From Deltaproteobacteria bacterium (GTDB lineage Bacteria; Bdellovibrionota; UBA1018): a stretch of 13,287 nucleotides of DNA. The translations under genes and the position numbers were made by a program. Shown one piece after another: positions 1-6,834 of this stretch (the first letter of the stretch is position 1; the number at the start of each line of letters is the position of its first letter). The stretch is from positions 1 through 13,287 of the forward strand of contig JACQAU010000044.1 of the NCBI GenBank assembly GCA_016194835.1. The letters are read 5' to 3'. The notes beneath the pieces are model-generated. The model saw only the letters and a program-made list of their open reading frames with translations, was not told the origin of the DNA and did not search any database.

Positions 1-271
1 CATGGGACAGAGTCCCCTTTGGAGTGCCGTCTCTACCCTGTGACCAAAGGTACCAGATCATGAGTTCTTCTTGATCTGAAATGGGATAATTTGTTAAACG
101 ATAGATTCCGCGCATTTCTTTTTCCCACTGTCCTGCATTCACATAGTAACCATGATTGCTATCTGGAATTCCTGCTTTTACCGCCTGTTTTGCTGTAAAA
201 TAACCCATTTGAGTGTCTGCCATTAGAAAAAGCTTTCGATTAATTTTATGAGTTGACTGTCTTTTTTTCAT
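1..271 (-). CDS. AbiEi-family antitoxin / transcriptional regulator, C-terminal part beyond the window
   Basis: The reading frame starts at the ATG whose complement lies at 269-271 and stays open to the left edge, giving 90 N-terminal residues. The N-terminal segment reads YFTAKQAVKAGIPDSNHGYY and is followed by a GIYRL motif. This is the winged-helix N-terminal domain (AbiEi_4 type) of AbiEi antitoxins, and the later residues IWYLWSQGRDGTPKGTLSH fit the conserved start of the effector half. AbiEi proteins of type IV toxin-antitoxin systems repress their own promoter and counteract the nucleotidyltransferase toxin AbiEii. The partner gene would lie to the left, outside the window. Family members are about 200 aa, so over half is missing only because the window ends. 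A promoter inside an inverted repeat lies directly upstream. It could instead be a solitary AbiEi-like regulator. Confidence 0.8.
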   Translation of the reverse strand, partial: MKKRQSTHKINRKLFLMADTQMGYFTAKQAVKAGIPDSNHGYYVNAGQWEKEMRGIYRLTNYPISDQEELMIWYLWSQGRDGTPKGTLSH

Positions 272-326
272 AGTATAAAACCTATTTATTATATAGGTAT
301 TATACTTAATGAACAGGATTGTGCAA
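272..326 (-). promoter_or_regulatory. Promoter and inverted-repeat operator of the AbiEi-like gene
   Basis: Read leftwards there is a -35 TTGCAC (complement 321-326), a 16-base spacer and a perfect -10 TATAAT (complement 299-304). The -10 lies inside a long inverted repeat: left arm AGTATAAAACCTAT (272-285), 7-base spacer, right arm ATAGGTATTATACT (293-306). The arms pair at 13 of 14 positions. The left arm abuts the start codon. AbiEi antitoxins are known to bind inverted repeats in their own promoter, so this is the expected position for autorepression. The repeat and promoter boxes are seen directly; the repressor role is inferred. Confidence 0.65.
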
Positions 327-607
327 CAGAAAAAGAAGCAGTAGATCTTCGGGAACAAGGAGAAGTATTTATTTTATATGGTAATCAGTTTACTGTTATG
401 TTTTTTAAGAACGAGTCGTTTAAAAATATGCTCTGTTATTATTAGGCTTGCACTTTATAAGTATTGAGAGCTATTGGTGAGGATTTTAGGTGCATGGTAA
501 GGATATACAGGGGTTTCCGTGGCACTTAATTCTATACCTTAAAAGTCGGAAGTTCTAAACTTATTTTTTTATTGCTCAACGCCCAGGACGTTGGATATAC
601 TAACGTT
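307..607. other. Intergenic stretch without a convincing gene
   Basis: Apart from the -35 box at 321-326 there is no complete gene here. One plus-strand frame is open from about 256 to a TAG at 444-446 and would encode a protein-like tail ending VMFFKNESFKNMLCYY, but it has no ATG or GTG start, overlaps the AbiEi operator, and may be a gene remnant or chance. A TTGCAC at 448-453 could be a -35 box for the downstream ATPase gene, but no good -10 follows at the right distance. No hairpin terminator was seen. Confidence 0.4.
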
Positions 608-1918
608 ATGAACGTTGATGAAATTAACCAGGGGCTTTTAACGGGTGATTTTGATGAAAGAAGGTTATTTCCAAGCTTTGAAAAAATGAGAAAATCAGAG
701 TTTTCTTTTAAAACTGATTTTGGATTAGAGAAAATACCGGAAGAGCCCGGGTTTATCTCAATTCGAGGTGCCCGCCAAAGCGGAAAAAGCACATGGCTTG
801 AAAGCAATGTTTTGAATAGTTTTAAAAAACACGGACCAGGCAGTACTTTTTATTTAAATGGCGACGATCTAAAGGATTCAAATGAATTAAAAATCAAACT
901 GGAAGAGACCATCCATCTTTTTAAACCAGAGAAGACAATAAAATATATTTATATCGACGAAATCACGGCGATTCACGAGTGGGAAAGAGCAATCAAGCGT
1001 CTTGCAGACAGAGGTCTCGTACAAGATGTCCTCATCATATCTACAGGGTCAAAGGCAACTGATCTCAGAAGGGGGGGTGAAAGATTACCTGGCAGAAAAG
1101 GGAGACTCGATAGAAGCTCTTATCTGTTTCTTCCGATTTCATACCGTGAATTTAAAAGAGTGTGCGGAAGCCATCTCAAAAACGATACATTTTTATCCTA
1201 TCTGATTGCCGGGGGCTCCCCCATTGCCTGTTCTGAATTGGCAAGAAACGGAAGAATTCCAGAATACGTCATCACCCTAATCAAAGATTGGGTCTTTGGC
1301 GAATGTGCCTTAGCCAAAAGAGACCGGGCATCACTGTTGTCTGTGACTGAAGTCCTGTTTCGTTTGGGAGGATTGCCGATTGGACAAAGCAAGCTTGCGC
1401 GCGATGCAGGGCTTGCAAATAACACCGTTGCAGAAGGTTATGTAGGGTTTTTGACTGATTTGTTATGCATTGCCCCTACTTATGCCTGGGATTTGGACAA
1501 AAAGATTATCGTTAGGAGAAAACCTTATAAAATAAATTTTATCAATCTTTTAGTGGCTACTTCTTTTCATCCTTCTAAAATAAGAAGTATTAAGGATTTT
1601 AAGAATAGAATGCCTGAAGAACAAGGAGTTTGGCTGGAGTGGCTTGTTGCACAAGAACTTTGGAGAAGAAGAGCTAAAAAAGGTGAGGAAATGCCAGAAC
1701 AACTTTTGTATTGGCTGAGCAATCAAAACGAAATTGATTTTGTTTTGGACGAATCTCATTTTATTGAAGTAAAGAGAGGCAAAGTGTCACCTCTTGATTT
1801 CAGTTGGTTTTATAAAAGTTTTCCAAAGGGTCATCTTAAAATTATTAACCAAACGGAATTCAAAACCCAGAACAGAACAGGCATGACTATAGAAAATTTT
1901 CTATTAGAAGTTCAGTGA
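608..1918 (+). CDS. ATP-binding protein of the AAA_14 / DUF4143 family
   Basis: The 436-residue protein has the architecture of prokaryotic AAA_14-DUF4143 ATPases. The Walker A motif is GARQSGKST (residues 54-62), the Walker B is YIYIDE (113-118), and a sensor-like ISTGS (144-148) is followed by a GR-rich segment and PISYREF, typical of the family. A winged-helix-like region lies near the middle. The C-terminal DUF4143 part carries EID (375-377) and EVK (387-389), the usual remains of a PD-(D/E)XK nuclease fold. The family is common, often strain-specific, and mostly without known function. The ATG at 608 was chosen over an upstream TTG at 572; neither has a strong ribosome binding site, so the start is uncertain. 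It is monocistronic and converges on rseP with a 30-base gap. It looks like an accessory gene between the housekeeping operon and the AbiEi locus. Confidence 0.85.
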   Translation: MNVDEINQGLLTGDFDERRLFPSFEKMRKSEFSFKTDFGLEKIPEEPGFISIRGARQSGKSTWLESNVLNSFKKHGPGSTFYLNGDDLKDSNELKIKLEETIHLFKPEKTIKYIYIDEITAIHEWERAIKRLADRGLVQDVLIISTGSKATDLRRGGERLPGRKGRLDRSSYLFLPISYREFKRVCGSHLKNDTFLSYLIAGGSPIACSELARNGRIPEYVITLIKDWVFGECALAKRDRASLLSVTEVLFRLGGLPIGQSKLARDAGLANNTVAEGYVGFLTDLLCIAPTYAWDLDKKIIVRRKPYKINFINLLVATSFHPSKIRSIKDFKNRMPEEQGVWLEWLVAQELWRRRAKKGEEMPEQLLYWLSNQNEIDFVLDESHFIEVKRGKVSPLDFSWFYKSFPKGHLKIINQTEFKTQNRTGMTIENFLLEVQ

Positions 1919-1948
1919 TGGATGGCATGTCTCCCGCAATTTATTGTT

Positions 1949-3499
1949 TCAATCAAAAAATGGCAGTCTTGTTAAATCATTTTTTATTACTACCACCATA
2001 AGAAGCAGTATAATAGATAAGCCAATTTGCTGAATAATTTCAGTTTGTCGTATAGTAAGGGGTTTTTTGCGGATTGATTCAATAGCAAGTAATAAAAGAT
2101 GCCCCCCATCTAAAACTGGAATTGGCAAAACATTTAAAATCCCAAGTCCCACAGATAAAATAGCCATCGTTGTTAAAAAAGCAATAAGACCCCTCGATAA
2201 AGACTCGCCAGCAATTTTACCAATCAGAATGGGACCACCCAAAGTAGTAATAGAAACATCTCCTGTCATCATTTTCCGAATAGACACCAAGTTTCTCCAC
2301 GAAAATACGATTGTTCTTTCAGCTCCCTTATAAAGTAGTAAAAATGGATTCAAAACTCGCTCAATCACAGTAACCGGCTCAGCCCAAAAAAACATTGGTA
2401 TCACTCCAATGGTGTACTGCGTGGTCTTTCTCAACAATGCATCTCTGCCGCTTGTTGCCGTAGGAGAGATAAGAGCTGACATTTTCTTTCCGGATCTTTC
2501 CCACTCTACCAATACTTTCCCGTCTTTTTCACAAATGCCAGCGTGTTCGGCAGGAGATTTAGAAATTACTTTTTCTACAAAAAGTTCTGTTGAATAAAAA
2601 CCCAAATCCTGTTCAAACCCTTGGCTTTGTATTGGCTTTGTAAAGCCAAGTGCTCTTTGCTCTGATTTTTTTTGAAATTCAATTTTCAAAGTAAACGAAG
2701 TTTCAGCAGAAAGTGCTGCATAGTTATCAAGAATTTCTTCCCATGTACTAACAGGAGAGCCATTGAAAGCTAAAATCTTGTCTCCGGTTTGTACTCCTGC
2801 TTTACTTGCCAATGAACCAGGATCTGATACTCCAAATTGTGTAGAACGTGCTGAAGGAATCATGCCCTGAATTTCACCCACATCTGTTGCTTCGCCATAC
2901 ACGCTAAAACCCTTTTGTGGTGTTGGAGTGACTATCAAATCGGTAATGCTTGCCTGAGATTTTCTTTTAATTTTTAAATTTAAAGGCAGGTTTGGACTCT
3001 CGTTAACAGCTAACAAAACTTCATCATACCTGCGTATAGATTTGCCATTAATGCTTAAAATCTGATCACCACTGCGCAGACCTGCTTTTTCAGCGTAAGA
3101 ACTCTTAACCACTCTGCCAATTACACTAGCTATCTGTGGTTCACCAATAACTAAAATCACCATGAATACAAGGATGGCAAAGAGAATATTAAAAAGTGGT
3201 CCACCAAAAATAATACAAAAGCGTTTCCAGGGCACTTGCTTATTCAGAGCTCTTTTTTGCTCCTCTGGAGAGAGCTGGGCTTCTGGATCTTCTCCTAAAA
3301 ACTTAACGTATCCGCCTAGTGGGATTGTAGCAATTCGCCACTCCGTTTCTCCCCATTTCTTTTTCCAAATACTTGGGCCAAAGAAAATCGAAAAAACTTC
3401 AGCCTTTACATTCAAAAGCCTTGCAAACAAATAATGACCAAACTCATGTACTATAACTAGAGGACAAAGTATGACTAAAAAACCAAGAAGTGATAACAT
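1949..3499 (-). CDS. rseP: RseP-type site-2 zinc metalloprotease (M50)
   Basis: This is a membrane-embedded protease of 516 residues that in relatives cleaves anti-sigma factors and leftover signal peptides. The N-terminal membrane helix carries the zinc motif HEFGH (residues 18-22). The C-terminal part has the second metal-binding motif LDGGH (ending at residue 467) within NVLPIPVLDGG. Between them lie two PDZ domains, with SYAEKAGLRSGDQILSINGK in the first and ASKAGVQTGDKILAFNG in the second, and then a third PDZ-like start SPAEHAGI that jumps to KVLVEWERSGKK without the GDxIxxxNG core. E. coli RseP is about 450 aa with two PDZ domains, so this protein is longer. The ATG at 3499 was chosen over the TTG at 3502 because AGGAG lies six to seven bases upstream of it. 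It is the last gene of the rpsB operon, about 10 bases after cdsA. Confidence 0.95.
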   Translation of the reverse strand: MLSLLGFLVILCPLVIVHEFGHYLFARLLNVKAEVFSIFFGPSIWKKKWGETEWRIATIPLGGYVKFLGEDPEAQLSPEEQKRALNKQVPWKRFCIIFGGPLFNILFAILVFMVILVIGEPQIASVIGRVVKSSYAEKAGLRSGDQILSINGKSIRRYDEVLLAVNESPNLPLNLKIKRKSQASITDLIVTPTPQKGFSVYGEATDVGEIQGMIPSARSTQFGVSDPGSLASKAGVQTGDKILAFNGSPVSTWEEILDNYAALSAETSFTLKIEFQKKSEQRALGFTKPIQSQGFEQDLGFYSTELFVEKVISKSPAEHAGICEKDGKVLVEWERSGKKMSALISPTATSGRDALLRKTTQYTIGVIPMFFWAEPVTVIERVLNPFLLLYKGAERTIVFSWRNLVSIRKMMTGDVSITTLGGPILIGKIAGESLSRGLIAFLTTMAILSVGLGILNVLPIPVLDGGHLLLLAIESIRKKPLTIRQTEIIQQIGLSIILLLMVVVIKNDLTRLPFFD

Positions 3500-3508
3500 C
3501 AATATCTC

Positions 3509-4183
3509 CTATGAAAAAAGCCTAATGCACGCATACATCAGTGGAGCACTAAAAATAACTCCATCAAAACGATCCAAAAAACCACCATGCCCTGGTAAAA
3601 TTTCGCCAGAGTCCTTTTTCTGATAAGCTCTCTTAAAGAAACTTTCGCAGAGATCTCCCATTTGTGCAAGTGCTCCAACTAAAAGTGGAGTGAAAAAGAC
3701 GGAAAAATAACTCATGTCTCTAAAAAATATAAATTTATAAAATATAGCCAATATAATACCGGATCCTAGTCCTGCTAGGGCACCCTCAATGGTTTTGTTA
3801 GGACTAATTTTGGGCCAGAGTCTTCTTTTTCCATATTTGTGTATTTTTAAGCTTTGTTCACTTTCATGATCGTCAGCGGTAAATAAAAAATAACCAAATA
3901 AAATAAAAAAATAAAAAAGCAAAAGAACATACTCTATGCGCGGAATCCAATAATTTGTAAATACGATGAGCCAAAGCAATCCAAAAAGTAAGAGCTTTTT
4001 TTCTTTTTTATCGTGTAATTGAAACGTAATTTCTATAAATTCCTGGAGCATTCCTAAAGAAATAATAAAACCCAAAACAGTTACTCCTATGGTTTCTCCA
4101 AAAAAAAGTATGGCTAATACTAGTGCACCACCTAAAATACCAGTAAAAATTCGTTTTTTTAGTTCAGAGTGTGTTGAGTTCAT
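3509..4183 (-). CDS. cdsA: Phosphatidate cytidylyltransferase (CDP-diacylglycerol synthase), short form
   Basis: CdsA makes CDP-diacylglycerol from CTP and phosphatidate, the branch point for bacterial phospholipids, in the inner membrane. The family signature is complete: S181-FFKR-(x4)-KDSGEILPGHGG-FLDRFD207. SPNKTIEG (127-134) is also present, with about six or seven hydrophobic segments. At 224 aa it is some 50 residues shorter than common CdsA proteins (about 270-285 aa). The shortage is internal: residues near 100-118 run from a membrane helix straight to KYGKRRLWPK, so the segment usually ending in a D(S/T)GAY-type motif just before that point appears absent. The gene overlaps the end of uppS by 20 bases and has no strong ribosome binding site, suggesting translational coupling. 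The assignment is firm; full activity is less certain. Confidence 0.9.
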   Translation of the reverse strand: MNSTHSELKKRIFTGILGGALVLAILFFGETIGVTVLGFIISLGMLQEFIEITFQLHDKKEKKLLLFGLLWLIVFTNYWIPRIEYVLLLFYFFILFGYFLFTADDHESEQSLKIHKYGKRRLWPKISPNKTIEGALAGLGSGIILAIFYKFIFFRDMSYFSVFFTPLLVGALAQMGDLCESFFKRAYQKKDSGEILPGHGGFLDRFDGVIFSAPLMYACIRLFS

Positions 4184-4910
4184 TGTTATAAACTTTTACT
4201 TTACCATAACGTCTTTCTCTTTGTGAATACTCAAAAAGAGCTTCTCTAAAATGTTTTGGTGTATAATCAGGCCAATAAGTATCTGTAAATACATACTCTG
4301 CATAGGCAGATTGCCAAAGCAGAAAATTACTTACTCTTTTTTCACCACTTGTACGAATAACCAGATCCACATCAGAGAGCTCTTTTAACTTGTTAGTTGT
4401 TAAGTATTTCTGAAAAAGCTCTTCATTCATATCTAGTGGTTGATGAATGCCAGTTAAGCAATCTTTTGCAAAATATGATGCCGCTTGGGATATTTCGCGC
4501 CTTGAGCCATAAGAAATAGCCAAATTAAATTGCAATCCCGTATTTCCTGCGAGTTCGTTTAGCATAGGATTTACAGTTTCTTGTATGGCCAGAGGGAGCC
4601 TCTCTAATTCTCCAATAATATTTAAGCGGATATTTTTTTGTTTCAGCTCATTTAATTCTTTTTGAAAATATTTTTTTAATAACTTCCATAAAATACTGAG
4701 TTCACTTTCGGACCTCAGCCAATTTTCAGTAGAAAATGCATAAAGCGTTAACGCTTTGATGCCAAGACTATCCGCTTCTCTTACAATCGGTCTTACTCGT
4801 GTCGCACCGCGAATATGTCCAAATACTCGCGGATAACCTCTCGCCTGCGCCCAACGTCCATTGCCATCCATGATTATAGCAACATGCTTGGGTAATGTAG
4901 TATCAAACAG
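4164..4910 (-). CDS. uppS: Undecaprenyl (polyprenyl) diphosphate synthase, probable CTG start
   Basis: This cis-prenyltransferase condenses isopentenyl diphosphates into the C55 lipid carrier for peptidoglycan and O-antigen synthesis. MDGNGRWA with the catalytic Asp, LYAFSTENW, and RTSGEKRVSNFLLWQ followed by YAEYVFTD are all diagnostic. The first ATG in frame is at 4871, exactly at MDGNG, which would remove the first core beta strand. Upstream in the same frame, after a TGA, the sequence encodes FDTTLPKHVAII, the conserved residues expected before MDGNG. The only plausible initiator there is CTG at 4910, preceded by AAGGAG with a 7-base spacer. That gives 248 aa, the normal family length, and an 8-base overlap with the end of frr. 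The CTG start is inferred; the enzyme identity is secure. Confidence 0.93.
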   Translation of the reverse strand: MFDTTLPKHVAIIMDGNGRWAQARGYPRVFGHIRGATRVRPIVREADSLGIKALTLYAFSTENWLRSESELSILWKLLKKYFQKELNELKQKNIRLNIIGELERLPLAIQETVNPMLNELAGNTGLQFNLAISYGSRREISQAASYFAKDCLTGIHQPLDMNEELFQKYLTTNKLKELSDVDLVIRTSGEKRVSNFLLWQSAYAEYVFTDTYWPDYTPKHFREALFEYSQRERRYGKVKVYNNELNTL

Positions 4911-5460
4911 TCATGATCTCCTTTTCCTTTGCAGCAATTATTTTATCGACCTCTACTGCTTTTTCATCAGTTTTCTTTTGTATTTGATCCATTGTTTTCT
5001 TGGCATCATCCTCAGAAAACTGTTTGGCTTTTTCTCTTTTTTTGATTTCTTCATTAGCCTCACGTCTCTGATTGCGAAGAGAGACTTTAGAGTCTTCGCC
5101 CATTTTTTTTACTAGTTTTACTAATTCTTTTCTGCGTTCTTCTGTCATTTGTGGAAGCGAAATACGTATTATTTTCCCATCATTTTGTGGAGTGAACCCA
5201 ATATTAGCAGCTAAAATAGCTTTTTCAATAGCACCTATAATTTGAGTTTCCCACGGAGTTATCTGGATAGTGCGGGCATCAGGAGTAGTTACATTACCGA
5301 CTTGGTTTACAGGAACTGATGACCCATAGTAATCTACTTTTATTGGATCCATTAGTGCGGTCGAAGCCCGACCTGTTCTTAACTTCGAAAGTTCTGTTTT
5401 TAGAGATTGTAAACTTTTTTCCATCCCCTGAACCATCAAATCAATGACGTCTTTAGACAT
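4903..5460 (-). CDS. frr: Ribosome recycling factor
   Basis: RRF works with EF-G to split the post-termination ribosome. The 185-residue length is typical. LRTGRAS (residues 27-33) and the YYGSSVPVNQVGNVTTPDART region of domain I/II are conserved, and the C-terminal half is the long charged helix with VSLRNQRREANEEIKK. The start ATG at 5460 has GGGAGG about ten bases upstream. It follows pyrH by 20 bases and overlaps the proposed uppS start. No oddities were seen. Confidence 0.97.
   Translation of the reverse strand: MSKDVIDLMVQGMEKSLQSLKTELSKLRTGRASTALMDPIKVDYYGSSVPVNQVGNVTTPDARTIQITPWETQIIGAIEKAILAANIGFTPQNDGKIIRISLPQMTEERRKELVKLVKKMGEDSKVSLRNQRREANEEIKKREKAKQFSEDDAKKTMDQIQKKTDEKAVEVDKIIAAKEKEIMTV
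4911..4923 (-). promoter_or_regulatory. Ribosome binding site deciding the uppS CTG start
   Basis: On the minus strand AAGGAG is followed by ATCATGA and then CTG, a good Shine-Dalgarno sequence at ideal spacing. It lies within the last codons of frr. No start codon of the ATG, GTG or TTG type exists in the uppS frame between the upstream TGA and the ATG at 4871, so this site supports CTG as initiator. Confidence 0.6.
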
Positions 5461-5480
5461 AGTACATTTTCCTCCCGTTT

Positions 5481-6215
5481 TTAATGTACGAGTGTTCCAA
5501 CATCCTCGCCTAAAATCACTCGTTTTAATGCCCCACGAATATTTAAATTAAACACAATAATAGGCAACTGATTATCCATGCAAAGTGAAATTGCAGTAGA
5601 ATCCATGATTTCTAGTCTTTTCTTAAGAACATCCAAATAAGAGAGTTCATGATAAAGTTTAGCATTTGGATTTTTATCAGGATCCGAATCAAAAACGCCA
5701 TCTACTTTTGTAGCTTTCACAACTACTTCTGAACCAACTTCCATTGCCCTAAGTGCAGCAGTCGTATCAGTTGTAAAATAAGGATTTCCAGTGCCAGCAC
5801 CAAATATAACAACACGGTTTTTTTCTAAATGCCTAATGGCTCGCCTTCGGATGTACGGTTCGGCTAGTTCTTGCATTTCGATTGCAGATTGTACTCGTGT
5901 GTGTACGTCTTCGTGTTCCAAAGCATCTTGCAGTGCAAGACAATTTAATACAGTAGCAAGCATACCCATATAATCTGCACTTGCTCGATCCATGCCTTTT
6001 GTCGCACCCTTGACGCCTCTAAAGATGTTTCCACCTCCTAAGACAATTCCGGTTTGAATACCTAGTGCATGAATGTCTTTGATTTCTTGAGCTATAATTT
6101 TTAAATAATCACTATCAATTCCGTAACCCAGTTGTCCAGCCAGAGCCTCACCTGAGATTTTCAAAAGAACACGTTTATATGGCTCGCTGCGTTTTGTGCT
6201 TTTTTGTAAAGTCAT
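5481..6215 (-). CDS. pyrH: UMP kinase
   Basis: PyrH phosphorylates UMP to UDP and belongs to the amino-acid kinase fold. The 244-residue protein has LLKISGE (17-23), the glycine loop VLGGGNIFRG (58-67), GTGNPYFTTD (141-150) and ATKVDGVFDSDP (168-179), all characteristic and in the right order. A short charged N-terminal extension precedes YKRVLLK. Its ATG overlaps the tsf stop codon in an ATGA arrangement, so translation is probably coupled. Bacterial UMP kinase is essential and normally regulated by GTP and UTP; the residues for this were not examined in detail. Confidence 0.97.
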   Translation of the reverse strand: MTLQKSTKRSEPYKRVLLKISGEALAGQLGYGIDSDYLKIIAQEIKDIHALGIQTGIVLGGGNIFRGVKGATKGMDRASADYMGMLATVLNCLALQDALEHEDVHTRVQSAIEMQELAEPYIRRRAIRHLEKNRVVIFGAGTGNPYFTTDTTAALRAMEVGSEVVVKATKVDGVFDSDPDKNPNAKLYHELSYLDVLKKRLEIMDSTAISLCMDNQLPIIVFNLNIRGALKRVILGEDVGTLVH

Positions 6216-6817
6216 TTCGATAGCCCTTCACCTAAAACATACCTCGTAAAACGACGAATAGAAATGTTTTCTCCTAAAAGTGCGATAGTTTCTTTTGTGA
6301 GTTGATCGACAGTTTTGGCAGGATCCTTTATGAAAGATTGCCGCAGTAGGCAATGATCATCGTAAAATTTGTTTAGTTTCCCTTCAGCAATTTTTTCTAA
6401 AACCTGTATGGGCTTGTTAGAGCCTTTCACCTGAGCTATTGCTATTTCTTTTTCTTTAGCCATGATTTCAGGTGATACGTCTTCTGCGCTAACCCACTGG
6501 GGATTAGCTGCAGCAATTTGCATCGCAATATCTTTTACAAATTGTTTAAATTGCTCTGTCCGTGCAACAAAATCTGTTTCACAATTAATTTCAACTAGCA
6601 CTCCCACTTTCCCTTCGCCGTGAATATAAGCCGAAATACCACCTTCTTTTGTGGCTCTACCGGCTTTTTTTTCAGCCAAGGAAATACCTTTTTTCCTAAG
6701 ATATTCAATAGCCTTCTCAAAACTTCCGTTAGTTTCACAAAGTGCTCTCTTGCAATCCATCATGCCAGCTCCGGTTTTTTCCCGTAGCTCTTTTACGAGT
6801 GTTGCTGAGATCTCCAT
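6212..6817 (-). CDS. tsf: Elongation factor Ts, short type
   Basis: EF-Ts exchanges GDP for GTP on EF-Tu. The N-terminal UBA-like domain has LREKTGAGMMDCKRAL, and the core has NCETDFVAR with the TDFVA motif (81-85) that contacts EF-Tu. The C-terminal ENISIRRFTRYVLGEGL is also conserved. At 201 aa it is shorter than the E. coli protein (283 aa), but the C-terminal motif is intact. This matches the short EF-Ts class of Thermus and many deltaproteobacteria-like groups, so it is not truncated. AAGGAGA precedes the ATG at 6817, and the gap to rpsB is only 17 bases with no visible terminator between them. Confidence 0.97.
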   Translation of the reverse strand: MEISATLVKELREKTGAGMMDCKRALCETNGSFEKAIEYLRKKGISLAEKKAGRATKEGGISAYIHGEGKVGVLVEINCETDFVARTEQFKQFVKDIAMQIAAANPQWVSAEDVSPEIMAKEKEIAIAQVKGSNKPIQVLEKIAEGKLNKFYDDHCLLRQSFIKDPAKTVDQLTKETIALLGENISIRRFTRYVLGEGLSK

Positions 6818-6834
6818 TTAAACTCTCTCCTTAT

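Noticed and set aside
448..476. Promoter for the ATPase gene from TTGCAC at 448
   Set aside because: No -10-like sequence lies 16-18 bases downstream.
572..607. TTG start for the DUF4143 ATPase at 572
   Set aside because: The added residues are not family-like and there is no clear ribosome binding site; the ATG at 608 is simpler, though not proven.
1919..1948. Terminator between the convergent ATPase and rseP genes
   Set aside because: No stem with a T-run could be found in the 30-base gap.
6212..6817. EF-Ts thought to be truncated
   Set aside because: The C-terminal ENISIRRF...VLGEGL motif is intact and short EF-Ts proteins of about 200 aa are normal in several phyla.
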